From: Defluviimonas aquaemixtae
GTDB taxonomy: Bacteria > Pseudomonadota > Alphaproteobacteria > Rhodobacterales > Rhodobacteraceae
Direction: 5' to 3'
Length of the DNA: 64,000 bases
Assembly (NCBI RefSeq): GCF_900302475.1
Contig: NZ_OMOQ01000003.1
Coordinates: 62,001-126,000, forward strand
Below the pieces are notes generated by a model that worked only from the letters and a program-made list of their open reading frames with translations, searched no databases and had not been told where the DNA came from. The position numbers and the translations under genes are program-made. Numbering within the stretch: position 1 is the stretch's first letter; each line of letters starts with the position of its first letter. This document shows, in pieces, positions 45,175-54,185 of the stretch.

Positions 45175-47418
45175 TCAGGTCGCGTCCGCGCCGAGCTTCC
45201 AGGCATCGGCATTGCAGACCGAAGCGGGTCCGAGGATCTCCTTGTCCGGGACCGTGCCGGGCACCGCCCCCGTCTGCGTCGCGCTGTGCCAGGCGCGCAG
45301 GTACTCCACGTCGCCCTCGAATTGCAGCAGACCATTGTTGCGGGCAAGGAAGCTTAGCGCCCTGCTGCTCTGGAACACGCCATTCGACGTCCCGGTGAAG
45401 GGCACGGTGGCAACGAGCGTGCCATTGATCTTGACCCTCGCCACTTGCGCGATCTGGTCGGCCGAGACGACGAATTCATACCAGACGCCGGTCGCGAGTC
45501 CCAAAGACACGACATGCGCACTCAGCATCTTTGCGCCCGTTCCGTCCTCGATCGTCAGGCGCAGGTGACCGAAGCTCGTCAGTTCAACGTCGAAGCCTGT
45601 ACTTGCCTGCGCGAACAGGATCGATGTCGCCCCGGGCAGCGCGGCGAACTTCACCTTCGCCGCATAGGTGATCGCCGAGGTCCCGGCGGGCACGTTCGCG
45701 GGGTTTAGGAAATAGGGCCCCGAAGCCGAGGTCTTGAAGGGCTGTGCGGGGGCCGGCAGCGTGTTGGCAAGCACGGAAGCATCAGCCAGCGGCCGGACGG
45801 GCGCGCCGTCAAGACCGGCGAGGCCGAGATCGACGATGGGCAGGTTCTTCCAGGTTTCCGCGAAGAAATCGTCGGGATGGGCGATCATGCCGGTCGAACC
45901 GCCCTCGCCGAACTGGATCGCGTCGGCGTAGGAAAAGACGCCGCTATTGGGCAGGATGCGGGCGCGTCCGTTCACGATCTGCGTTGTCTCGGCCGGCAGG
46001 CCGTTGATCTGGAAGCCCATGACTTCGGTCCAGTGCGGAAGCGTGGCGCCGAGCGCCGTTTCGCTGCGCGCGAGCCGCGTCGTCGTGATCGGACCGGCGG
46101 AGGACCAGACCTCGACCCAGGCGCCTGTCGGCTCCCACAGGCACTGATCGAACTCTGGCACCATCCACGAAGTCAGCCCCGCCGACTGCAGGATGGCGTG
46201 GACCGTGAGGCGTGCGAGCGCCTGCGTGCCGTCGGGCGAGTTCCCATTCGGGTGAGCGTTGTCGGCCCAGCCGCCCGCGCCGTCGTCGATGCCGTTGACA
46301 TAGGTGAGCGGCTCAAGCCCCAGCGGCAGGAACATGGTCGCATCCGGCACCGCGAGCATCGCGCGCCAGCTTTCGCGCGCGGATTGCTTGTCGGCCAGCC
46401 GGAAATCCTGTCCGCCGCCCAAAATGTGCGTGGCATCGCGCATATCCGCGGTGATGTCGTAGCGCGGCGGGCCGTAGGGCACCCAGCGGGTGTGGCTGTA
46501 ATCGTAAAGCTCGCCGAACCAGTGATCGGCGGCATAGCTCTGGCCCGATCCGTAGCTGATCGTGGCCGGGAAGGCGACCGGCGTACCATCGGTGCGCTTG
46601 GCGGAGAACAGCGGGAACAGCGCCTCGCCGTAATCCGCGCCAAGGTTGCCGGGCGAGGCGAACCACGCCATCGCGGCGAGGCCGACCTGCTGGCCGTCGG
46701 CGGTGGCGAAGTCGTGCAGCGCCTTGTCCGCGGCCCAGTCGCGGCTGCCATCGGCGTCGTTGACGAGCGCGCGCGGATCGGTGCCCGGCACGGTGTGAAA
46801 GATCACCGCGAATTTCTCGCCCGGCCGCGCGGCGATCAGAGTCTCCGCCATGGCTGCCGCGGCGGCGGTCATGGGCTGCGCATCGGTGATGTGATGGCGT
46901 TGCGGCGTCACGGCGGCGCCGTGGAAGATCTGCACCGCCTCGGGATCGGCGACGGTGGGGGGTGTCGAGTTGTCGTAGAAAGAGGACAGGATGCGGTCCG
47001 GTCCGGATTGTCCCCAGATCGCGATGACATGACCGACGCCGAAGCGCGCAGCGCCTTGAGCGGCTACACCCGGCTGGGACCTGAGCCGCACTTCGGGCCG
47101 GAACCAAGACGCGGAGCGCGGCGCGGTGATCGTGCCCGACCAGGCACCACCCGCATCCGCCGTCGCCACATCGGCCCAGGCCGTCGTCGTCGCTCCGCCG
47201 TCGTCGAGCGAGACGGCCCGTGCCTGGACGACCTCGCCCGCGGTCCCGGTGCCGGACAGCGGGATCGTGGCTTGCGCCTGCCCGATCCCCGCGCCGCTGT
47301 CGAAGATCGCGCGGTCTGCGGAGAAGGAGGCGAGCGTGACGCTGCCGGTGGGTGGGGGCGGCGCGGACCCGTCGCCGCGTTGGCGCTGGACGACAGAGAT
47401 GGCAGAGAGCGATATCAT
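45175..47418 (-). CDS. Large SGNH-hydrolase/LamG protein, candidate GTA head spike or secreted carbohydrate esterase
   Basis: 747 residues. It starts MISLSAISVVQRQ followed by a Pro-rich linker and has no clear signal peptide. An N-terminal beta-sandwich (about 20-130) precedes an SGNH-hydrolase-like core beginning VIAIWGQSGPDRI (the GQS block resembles the nucleophile motif of sialate/carbohydrate O-acetylesterases), with a later DNAHPNG segment that could supply Asp/His. The C-terminal ~170 residues look like a LamG/concanavalin-type domain (YAAKVKFAALPGATSILFA, FVVSADQIAQVARVKINGTL). This layout is typical of phage tailspikes. Next to the spike-base gene, it is a candidate for the second spike protein (GhsB). 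ATG 47418 has GGGA upstream. Confidence 0.6.
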   Translation of the reverse strand: MISLSAISVVQRQRGDGSAPPPPTGSVTLASFSADRAIFDSGAGIGQAQATIPLSGTGTAGEVVQARAVSLDDGGATTTAWADVATADAGGAWSGTITAPRSASWFRPEVRLRSQPGVAAQGAARFGVGHVIAIWGQSGPDRILSSFYDNSTPPTVADPEAVQIFHGAAVTPQRHHITDAQPMTAAAAAMAETLIAARPGEKFAVIFHTVPGTDPRALVNDADGSRDWAADKALHDFATADGQQVGLAAMAWFASPGNLGADYGEALFPLFSAKRTDGTPVAFPATISYGSGQSYAADHWFGELYDYSHTRWVPYGPPRYDITADMRDATHILGGGQDFRLADKQSARESWRAMLAVPDATMFLPLGLEPLTYVNGIDDGAGGWADNAHPNGNSPDGTQALARLTVHAILQSAGLTSWMVPEFDQCLWEPTGAWVEVWSSAGPITTTRLARSETALGATLPHWTEVMGFQINGLPAETTQIVNGRARILPNSGVFSYADAIQFGEGGSTGMIAHPDDFFAETWKNLPIVDLGLAGLDGAPVRPLADASVLANTLPAPAQPFKTSASGPYFLNPANVPAGTSAITYAAKVKFAALPGATSILFAQASTGFDVELTSFGHLRLTIEDGTGAKMLSAHVVSLGLATGVWYEFVVSADQIAQVARVKINGTLVATVPFTGTSNGVFQSSRALSFLARNNGLLQFEGDVEYLRAWHSATQTGAVPGTVPDKEILGPASVCNADAWKLGADAT

Positions 47419-47886
47419 ATGGTGTTCCCGTCTTGCGGGGACCAGCGCCGCGCTGCCGACCGACCGGAGCCGAATACGCAGCGGCGCTCGTCCGGTGGCT
47501 GTCGCCGCCCCGGGCGGCGGCGCCTCGGCCAGGGGCAGGGACAGCGCGCGCGCACCGTGGCGGCATGTGCCCGCTCGGAATATCACCGCACCGACCTGCG
47601 TTGCCGCCCGCGCGCTTGGGGCGCTCGCTGCCGAAAGGCCCAGTTAGGCCGCGCCGCCCGTCACCGGCAAGCGAGCTGGGCCGCTGCGGTGCGCGGTCCG
47701 CCGGGTCCGTTCATCCTGAAATGGCGCGCTGCCTGGGCGAGTTGATGCCGGCGGTTCCGCGGCATGGCTATCGGGTTGCCCGGTAGCTCGCAGCCCACTT
47801 CTCCGCCGATTCATGCTCGTCGAAAGCGATGCGGTATACTATAGGCTGTAGGTCAAGCACCTCGCTTGACGAGTTGGAGACCTGGT
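47419..47886. other. 468-bp intergenic region upstream of two divergent genes
   Basis: No gene is supported. The GC-rich half near 47419 shows only shadow frames. Near the far end GGTATACTATAGG (about 47832-47844) provides a good -10 (TATACT) for the Wzy-like gene, which begins about 45 bp later; a matching -35 is not obvious. Confidence 0.4.
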
Positions 47887-49431
47887 TTGGTTGAATCGGT
47901 AACTGACGTCCGGCACTCCAGCGCTGCCGGCACGGCGCTCAAGACGCTTGGGAGTGACGTCGCCCGACTGCATCCCCTGGTGATGTTGTACCTGCTCACG
48001 ATCGTTATGCCTTTGGGTTTCGACATCGGCAGCATCGCAATGACCAGTGTCCGATTGCTTTTGCTCGTCGTCATCATTCCGCTCACGGTCGGTTTGATTA
48101 GCGGTCAATACGGTAGGCGGTATCCGATTGACTGGCTGTTCTTCCTGCACGTCGTGTGGGCCGCCATATCGCTTCTGGTCAACAATCCCAACCGGGCTAT
48201 CGAATCCATCGGGTCGACGGGAATCGAGTTCATCGGCGGCTACGTTCTCGCGCGCGCCTATATACGAACGGCCTCGGATTTCATCGGCTTGATAAGGGTC
48301 GTTCTGGCCCTTGTCGTTCTGCTTCTGCCCTTCGCCATACTGGAGACGCGCAGCGGGACGGCCGTCATTCCCGCCGTGATCGAACGCTTGCCGGTACTGA
48401 CCACGGTCACGCAGGTCGACATCCCGATGCGGATGAGCCTGCATCGTGTCCAGGCGGTTTTCGCCCACCCGATCCATTTCGGCCTGTTCTGCTCGGTCGC
48501 ACTGTCGCTGACATATGTCGGTCTTCGGAACTCGATGAGCCTCGTCGGGCGGATCGTCGCCTGCATGGCGATTGGCCTTGGCATTTTCCTGTCCCTGTCG
48601 AGCGGCGCCCTGCTGGCCGCCATGCTGCAAATCGGGCTGATCACATGGGATCGGATTTTCCGGAACATGCGGCGCAGATGGCTACTGCTCGTCGGTTTGT
48701 TCGTCGCGATGTATGTCACGATCGACATCCTGTCCAACCGGACACCGCTCAAGGTCATGATGAGCTATGCGACCTTCTCGGCGCATACCGCCTATTATCG
48801 CAGCATCATCTTCGATTGGGGCATGAGAAACGTCTGGGACAATCCGATATTCGGGCTCGGCTTTCGCCCTTGGATACGCCCCTCCTACATGAAAACCGGG
48901 ACAATCGACAACTTCTGGCTCGTCATCGCGATACGCAACGGCATCCCAGGCTTCCTACTGCTCGCGCTCGGCTATGCCGACGCGATCATCCGTGTGGGGC
49001 GTCGCCAGTTCACACCGGGAACGACGCTGGCCAACCTCAAATTGGCATGGATGTTCACCTTTGTCGGGCTGAGCTTCACGCTGTCCACGGTGCATATCTG
49101 GACCGCCATCTATTCGTTCGTGTTCTTCATGCTCGGCAGCGGACTCTGGCTCGCGTCGGTCTCATCTGAACCGGACCGCGTCGCGGGGGGGCGGCCAAAG
49201 CGGCGCAGGACTGTCTGGACGCAGCAGCTCGAATCGCGCTCACAAGCGGACCGGTCTGCCGTCTTGACCGATGCAGGTGGCGACCGGGCGTCGGGCGGCG
49301 ACCCGGAAACCGTGGATAACGAAATTGAACCGCCTGCGCCGCAAAGCGGCCCCTCGCGGTCAGACGGCCCGTCCTTCACCCGGTTTCCACAATCGTCGGA
49401 CAGCACGCCGAGCCGGTCCCGCCGACGCTAG
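47887..49431 (+). CDS. O-antigen ligase/polymerase-like membrane protein (Wzy-type)
   Basis: About 514 residues with ten or more hydrophobic segments (PLVMLYLLTIVMPLGFDI; LLLVVIIPLTVGLISG; IKVVLALVVLLLPFAIL-like; GLFCSVALSLTYVGL; IVACMAIGLGIFLSL). A large periplasmic loop before the last helices contains the conserved GFRPWIRPS / NFWLVIAIRNGIPG region of Wzy/WaaL polymerases and ligases. The last ~80 residues are hydrophilic and charged. TTG 47887 is preferred because GGAG lies 7 nt upstream; TTG 47866 is the longest alternative. It should polymerise the repeat unit flipped by Wzx. Confidence 0.82.
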   Translation: MVESVTDVRHSSAAGTALKTLGSDVARLHPLVMLYLLTIVMPLGFDIGSIAMTSVRLLLLVVIIPLTVGLISGQYGRRYPIDWLFFLHVVWAAISLLVNNPNRAIESIGSTGIEFIGGYVLARAYIRTASDFIGLIRVVLALVVLLLPFAILETRSGTAVIPAVIERLPVLTTVTQVDIPMRMSLHRVQAVFAHPIHFGLFCSVALSLTYVGLRNSMSLVGRIVACMAIGLGIFLSLSSGALLAAMLQIGLITWDRIFRNMRRRWLLLVGLFVAMYVTIDILSNRTPLKVMMSYATFSAHTAYYRSIIFDWGMRNVWDNPIFGLGFRPWIRPSYMKTGTIDNFWLVIAIRNGIPGFLLLALGYADAIIRVGRRQFTPGTTLANLKLAWMFTFVGLSFTLSTVHIWTAIYSFVFFMLGSGLWLASVSSEPDRVAGGRPKRRRTVWTQQLESRSQADRSAVLTDAGGDRASGGDPETVDNEIEPPAPQSGPSRSDGPSFTRFPQSSDSTPSRSRRR

Positions 49432-49665
49432 CGCAACGCATATCCACAGCGACTTGACTCGCGGTGCGCGAGGTCGCAATGCGGTTCCCTCTTGCGACCA
49501 ATCCAGGCCCGCTGTGGTTATTGTCCACCATACGACGGCTTTGTTGATCGAACCGATCGCTTCGGCAAAGCTGTGATCGCCCCGCCGCCCGCCGCATGTC
49601 AGGATAGCGTGGCGTCCGGAAACCAGTCCGATGATTCCGCTGCGAGTGATGGAATGGGTGTGTGA

Positions 49666-50868
49666 GTGAGTATTCTTCAGCCGCTGCTTAGGATGGCCGC
49701 GATCGACGGGCCGGTGGACCTGCCGGCCACCCTCGCGCGGCTACCGCGGATACGCGCGCTGATGAGCATGCCCTGCGCCAGCGTGGGCGTTGGCATGACC
49801 TGCCGGTCGCTGCTCGCAGCCGCGGCCGAGGCGGGCGTGCAGACCGACCTTCACACCGCGTTCTTTCACGGCGAACGGCCGCGCGCGCTCGGGGTGCGCA
49901 GGTCGGTGCCGGCCGCGTTTCGCAGGCTGCCCTTCGGCCTTATGCGCGAACCGGCGCTGCGACGGCTTCACCGCGACTACCTCGGGCGGTTGGAGGCAGG
50001 CGACGTTGCCTATCTTTGGCCGTTCTGTCCAATCGAGATATATGAAGCCCTCGCCGCGCGGGGCGTGACGATCGTGAGCGAGGCTGTCAACACGCGCATG
50101 GCCGTCGCCAGGCAGATCCTCGACGCGGCCTATGCCGATCTTGGCATCAGCCCCGGCCACGCGATCACCGAGGCGCGCATCGCCGAGCAGGATCGCCGTC
50201 ACGCGCTGTGTTCGGCGATCTTCGCGCCGAGCCCGGCGACGGAGAACGCCCTGACCGGGACGCCGCTCGAACGCCGGTTCATCCCGACGAGCTACGGCTG
50301 CCACGTTCCAGCGCGGCTTGCCGAACGGCCGCCGCGCGCCGACGGCGCCCCGGTGCGCTTCCTGTTCGTGGGCACCGCCGGGGTGCGCAAGGGCATGCAC
50401 CATCTTCTCCGGGCCTGGCGCCATGCGCCGCCGGACACCAGCCTGCGCATCGTCGGAAAGATCGAGCCTGCGATCCGCCGCCTCTTCGCGGACGTTCTCG
50501 ACCGCCCCGACGTTTCCTGCGCGGGCTTCAGCCTTGATGTTGCCTCCGAGTACCGCGCTGCGGATGTCGCGCTGCTGCCATCGATAGAAGAGGGCGATCC
50601 GATCGTCACCTACGAGGCCGCGGGGCACGGTCTTCCCGTCATCGCATCGCGGATGGGCGCCGGTCGGATCGGGGATGAAACCGACGCGATCACGATCATC
50701 GATCCCGCCGAGACCGGGACGTTCTCGGACCTGATCGCCGCCTTCGCCGCCTCCGAGGAGCTGCGCCGCGATCATGGTGTCCGTGCCCGGGCCGCCGTGA
50801 TGAACTACGACTGGAGCCGGGTGGCGCCGAGGCGCTTCGCGCGGCTCGCCGCCTATCTCGGCGTCTAG
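49666..50868 (+). CDS. Glycosyltransferase family 4
   Basis: A 400-residue GT-B enzyme. The acceptor half is atypical ([21 protein letters not shown] and a long central region with [19 protein letters not shown]). The donor half is clear: [34 protein letters not shown], and [27 protein letters not shown] with the conserved glutamates. The GTG start has GGAATGGG upstream. Last glycosyltransferase of the EPS locus; its stop overlaps that of trhO by 4 nt, tail to tail. Confidence 0.82.
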   Translation: MSILQPLLRMAAIDGPVDLPATLARLPRIRALMSMPCASVGVGMTCRSLLAAAAEAGVQTDLHTAFFHGERPRALGVRRSVPAAFRRLPFGLMREPALRRLHRDYLGRLEAGDVAYLWPFCPIEIYEALAARGVTIVSEAVNTRMAVARQILDAAYADLGISPGHAITEARIAEQDRRHALCSAIFAPSPATENALTGTPLERRFIPTSYGCHVPARLAERPPRADGAPVRFLFVGTAGVRKGMHHLLRAWRHAPPDTSLRIVGKIEPAIRRLFADVLDRPDVSCAGFSLDVASEYRAADVALLPSIEEGDPIVTYEAAGHGLPVIASRMGAGRIGDETDAITIIDPAETGTFSDLIAAFAASEELRRDHGVRARAAVMNYDWSRVAPRRFARLAAYLGV

Positions 50869-51782
50869 TTCCGGTCGTCGCGAGGGCCGAGATGCGCCAT
50901 CCCGCGCCGCGCGGCCAGCTCCATCTGGCGCTGCCTCTCGCGGAAGCGGGCGCGCTGGGCGTCGGAATATTCATCCGCGCAGGCTGGGCAGCACACACCT
51001 TCCTCATAGGCCGGATGCGCGCGGTCGGCGTCGGTCAGCGGGCGCCGGCAGGCATGGCACATCGCGTGCCCGCCGGACGTCAGCCCGTGACCGACGCTCA
51101 CGCGTTGGTCGAAGACGAAGCAGGCGCCGTGCCAGAGGCTTTCGCGCTCGGGCACCTCTTCGAGATACTTCAGGATGCCGCCCTTGAGATGGAAGACCTC
51201 CTTCACCCCGTGCTTCAGAAGGAAGTTCGTCGATTTCTCGCAGCGGATGCCGCCGGTGCAGAACATCGCCACGCGCTTGTTGCCGAACCGGGCCGCGTTC
51301 TCACGCCACCAACCGGGAAACTCGCGGAACGACTTCGTTCCCGGATCGACCGCGCCTTCGAACGTGCCGATCGCCACCTCGTAGTCGTTCCTTGTATCGA
51401 TCACCACGACATCTCGCGCGCTGATCAATTCGTTCCAGTCGGCCGGTTCGACGTAATGGCCGGCGCCCCCCGTCGGATCGACATCCGGCTCTCCCATCGT
51501 CACGATCTCGCGCTTCAGCCGTACCTTCATGCGGCCGAAGGGCATCTCCGTGGCGGTGCTTTCTTTCCAGTCGAGCCCGGCGCAGCCGGGCAGGGCGCGG
51601 ATATGCGCCAGCACCGCGTCGATTCCCGCCCGCGGGCCCGCGATCGTGCCGTTGACTCCTTCTCGGGCAAGCAGCAGCGTCCCCTTCACGCCCGCATCCT
51701 CGCAAACCGATAGCAGCGGCCCGCGCAGGACTGCGGGGTCGGGAAACGGCGTGAACCGGTAGAGCGCGGCGACGGTGATCAT
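50865..51782 (-). CDS. trhO: tRNA uridine(34) hydroxylase TrhO
   Basis: A 305-residue YceA/UPF0176 protein. The N-terminal acylphosphatase-like part ([20 protein letters not shown]) precedes a rhodanese domain with active cysteine in [20 protein letters not shown]-terminal conserved cysteines (CHACRRPL and CCPACADEY) form a zinc-like knot. TrhO hydroxylates U34 of tRNA in an oxygen-dependent route to 5-carboxymethoxy/methoxy-uridine. The name 'rhodanese-related sulfurtransferase' is older. It closes the EPS end of the region on the minus strand. Confidence 0.92.
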   Translation of the reverse strand: MITVAALYRFTPFPDPAVLRGPLLSVCEDAGVKGTLLLAREGVNGTIAGPRAGIDAVLAHIRALPGCAGLDWKESTATEMPFGRMKVRLKREIVTMGEPDVDPTGGAGHYVEPADWNELISARDVVVIDTRNDYEVAIGTFEGAVDPGTKSFREFPGWWRENAARFGNKRVAMFCTGGIRCEKSTNFLLKHGVKEVFHLKGGILKYLEEVPERESLWHGACFVFDQRVSVGHGLTSGGHAMCHACRRPLTDADRAHPAYEEGVCCPACADEYSDAQRARFRERQRQMELAARRGMAHLGPRDDRN

Positions 51783-51840
51783 GCCGTGCGCGATACCCCA
51801 TGCGCTGCGGCGGGCGCAAGCGCGGGGGCGCCGGCGAAAC

Positions 51841-51879
51841 TAGTACGACTTCGCACTTGATTAGTGCGAAGTCGTACTA
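51841..51879. promoter_or_regulatory. 39-bp perfect palindromic operator (MarR candidate)
   Basis: TAGTACGACTTCGCAC (51841-51856) is exactly complementary to GTGCGAAGTCGTACTA (51864-51879) with a 7-bp centre, giving 16-bp arms. It lies between the trhO start and the Tat nitroreductase gene. The -35 of the likely promoter is in its centre, so a bound repressor would exclude RNA polymerase. The MarR gene at the end of the same operon is the obvious candidate. Confidence 0.8.
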
Positions 51880-51885
51880 TATGGT
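51857..51885 (+). promoter_or_regulatory. Promoter embedded in the palindromic operator
   Basis: TTGATT (51857-51862) and TATGGT (51880-51885) are separated by exactly 17 bp. The -35 is the centre of the palindrome and the -10 directly follows its right arm, 28 bp before the nitroreductase ATG. Confidence 0.65.
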
Positions 51886-51912
51886 GAGTCGCATCGAGAA
51901 AGGAGACCCGCC

Positions 51913-53043
51913 ATGTCCATTCCCAGACGCAAGTTCCTGACCCTGATCGGCGGCGGCACGATCCTGGCCGCTGGCGCAGCCGGCCTCTATGCCGGCACCC
52001 GGACGCCGACCGCGGCGCTCACCCCCTGGAACAGCGCCGGCCGCTACGACGACCCGCGACTCAGGGCGCTCTCCTACGCGCTCCTCGCGCCCAATCCGCA
52101 CAACCGCCAGCCTTGGGTGGCGCGGCTCGACGGCGCCGACGGGCTCACACTCTTCCGCGACCCGACCCGCAACCTGCCGGAAACCGATCCCTTCGACCGT
52201 CAATTGACCATCGGCATGGGCTGCTTCCTCGAACTGATGGTGCAAGCCGCCGCCGAGGAGGCGACCGGAGTCGCGCTCAACCTCTTCCCTGAAGGGACCG
52301 GCCCCAAGGCCCCGGTCGCTCATGCCCGTTTCACCGGACCTGCCGCGCCCGACCCGCTCTTCGCCCAAGTGATGCATCGGCACACGAACCGCAAGCCCTA
52401 CGACATGGCCCGCCCCGTCGCCGAGGCCGACATCGCGGCGATTCTCGGGGCCGCGACCGATGACGTGCGCGCCGATGGCACCGGCGACGCGGAATCCACC
52501 CAGCGCCTGCGCGACCTCACGCTCGCCGCGATCATCGTCGAGACCGAGACGCCGCGCACGCATCACGAATCGGTTCGGCTGATGCGGATCGGCAAGGCCG
52601 AGATCGAGACCAGCCCCGACGGCATATCGGTCGGCGGGCCGCTGCCGGATGCGCTCGGCCGGCTCGGCCTCCTGACCCGGGAGTCCATGGCGGATCCCGG
52701 TAGCAGCACCTTCGCGCAGACGATCGACATGTTCCGCACGGCCTTCGCCGCGACGCCCGCCTTCTTCTGGCTGGCCACGCCCGGAAATGCGCGGACGGAT
52801 CAGATCGCCGCCGGCCGGTCCTGGGTCCGCGCGCATCTTCAGGCCACCGCGCTCGGCCTCGCGGTGCAGCCGGTCAGCCAAGCCTTGCAGGAATATCCCG
52901 AAATGGCCGACCATCGCGCCGAGGTCCACGCGCTTTGCGCCCGGGGCGGAGAAACCTTGCAGATGCTCGGCCGTCTGGGCTATGGCCCGAAACAAGGGCC
53001 GGCACCCCGCTGGCCGCTGGAGACGCGGCTCGTGGATGCCTGA
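51913..53043 (+). CDS. Tat-exported nitroreductase-like FMN protein (Acg family)
   Basis: 376 residues. The N-terminus is a twin-arginine signal (MSIPRRKFLTLIGGGTILA), so the folded flavoprotein would be exported. The body resembles the Acg/nitroreductase group: ALLAPNPHNRQPWVARLDG, FDRQLTIGMGCFLELM, HRHTNRKPYD and a C-terminal LGLAVQPVSQAL with YGPKQGPAPRWPLE. FMN binding is expected from NPHNRQPW and the RHTNR region. Tat export of this family recurs in proteobacteria, but the substrate is unknown. GAAAGGAG is well placed before the ATG. It overlaps marR by 8 nt. Confidence 0.82.
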   Translation: MSIPRRKFLTLIGGGTILAAGAAGLYAGTRTPTAALTPWNSAGRYDDPRLRALSYALLAPNPHNRQPWVARLDGADGLTLFRDPTRNLPETDPFDRQLTIGMGCFLELMVQAAAEEATGVALNLFPEGTGPKAPVAHARFTGPAAPDPLFAQVMHRHTNRKPYDMARPVAEADIAAILGAATDDVRADGTGDAESTQRLRDLTLAAIIVETETPRTHHESVRLMRIGKAEIETSPDGISVGGPLPDALGRLGLLTRESMADPGSSTFAQTIDMFRTAFAATPAFFWLATPGNARTDQIAAGRSWVRAHLQATALGLAVQPVSQALQEYPEMADHRAEVHALCARGGETLQMLGRLGYGPKQGPAPRWPLETRLVDA

Positions 53044-53524
53044 CGACCCGACAGCGATCCCTGATGATCCCGGACACGCGGCGTTCACGCTGCTGATCGA
53101 AGCCGGGATCATCGCGCAACTCACCCGCGCGCTTCTCGAAGCGAAGAACCCCGACGGCCTCAGCCTGCCGCAATTCGGCGTGCTGAGCCATCTCGTCCGG
53201 CTCGGCGGCGCCTGGTCGCCGCTGCGCCTCGCGCGCGCCTTCCAGCAGCCCAAGACGACGATGACCCACACGATCGCCACGCTGGAAAAGCGCGGGCTGA
53301 TCGCGATGGCACCCAACCCCGAGGATGGCCGCAGCAAGCTCGTCACGCTCACCGAGGCGGGGCGGGCGGCGCATGGACGGGCGGTGACCTCGCTCACCGA
53401 TGACATGATCCGCCTGTCGGGAGATGTCGGCGCGGCCCGGATCGCGGCCGCGCTGCCGCTTCTGACTGACCTCCGCCGTCATCTCGACCGCTACCGCGAC
53501 ACCGACGAGCCGGCCACAGGTTGA
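53036..53524 (+). CDS. MarR family transcriptional regulator
   Basis: A 162-residue winged-helix regulator: SLPQFGVLSHLVRLGGAWSP, LARAFQQPKTTMTHTIATLEKRGLIA (recognition helix) and the wing NPEDGRSKLVTLTEAG, flanked by dimerisation helices. The ATG lies within the last codons of the nitroreductase gene (8-nt overlap), so both are made from the promoter inside the palindrome at 51841-51879. That arrangement fits negative autoregulation relieved by a small ligand. The open frame extends to 52787, but the upstream part is a shadow of the nitroreductase gene. Confidence 0.9.
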   Translation: MPDDPTAIPDDPGHAAFTLLIEAGIIAQLTRALLEAKNPDGLSLPQFGVLSHLVRLGGAWSPLRLARAFQQPKTTMTHTIATLEKRGLIAMAPNPEDGRSKLVTLTEAGRAAHGRAVTSLTDDMIRLSGDVGAARIAAALPLLTDLRRHLDRYRDTDEPATG

Positions 53525-53576
53525 CGCGGCGCGGAGCGCTCCTTACCCCTGAGACTCGGACCAAGGGAGAACCGCG

Positions 53577-54185
53577 ATGCGCCCGACGACCGAAGCCCTG
53601 ATCGTGATCGACGTGCAGAACGACTTCTGCCCGGGCGGCGCGCTCGCCGTCGCCGGGGGCGACGCGATCATTCCCCGCGTGAATGGCCTGATGGACGGTT
53701 TCGCCGTCAAGGTGCTGACACAGGACTGGCACCCGGCCGACCATTCCTCCTTCGCCGCGAGCCACGAAGGCGCCGAGCCGTTCAGCGTGACCGAGATGTC
53801 CTACGGAGCGCAGGTCCTGTGGCCCAGCCATTGCGTGCAGGGCAGCAAAGGCGCTGCCTTCCATGCCGACCTCAGGACTGATCCGGCCGACCTCATCATC
53901 CGCAAGGGCTTCCGCGCCGCCGTCGACAGCTACTCGGCATTCTTCGAGAATGATCACGAAACGCCCACCGGCCTCGAAGGTTACCTGCGGACGCGCGGAG
54001 TGACCGATCTCACGCTCGTCGGCCTCGCCACAGATTTCTGCGTCGCCTATTCGGCGATCGACGCCGCGAAGCTCGGCTTCAACGTCACCGTCCTCGAAGA
54101 CGCCTGCAGGGCCATCGACCTCGACGGCTCGCTCGCGAAGGCGAAGGCCGAGTTGCGCGCGGCCGGCGTGCGGCTGGAGGCGTGA
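53577..54185 (+). CDS. pncA: Nicotinamidase
   Basis: A 202-residue isochorismatase-fold amidase. Catalytic Asp is in DVQNDFCPGGAL, Lys in IIRKGFRAAVDSYS and Cys in GLATDFCVAYSA. Metal ligands are in DWHPADHSSF. It hydrolyses nicotinamide to nicotinate in NAD salvage. Its stop is directly followed by the pncB ATG (54186), which makes the next step. AGGGAG precedes the start. Confidence 0.95.
   Translation: MRPTTEALIVIDVQNDFCPGGALAVAGGDAIIPRVNGLMDGFAVKVLTQDWHPADHSSFAASHEGAEPFSVTEMSYGAQVLWPSHCVQGSKGAAFHADLRTDPADLIIRKGFRAAVDSYSAFFENDHETPTGLEGYLRTRGVTDLTLVGLATDFCVAYSAIDAAKLGFNVTVLEDACRAIDLDGSLAKAKAELRAAGVRLEA

Noticed and set aside
45877..47745. 622-codon open frame on the plus strand
   Set aside because: Antisense shadow of the SGNH/LamG gene; arginine/glycine-rich with no domain.
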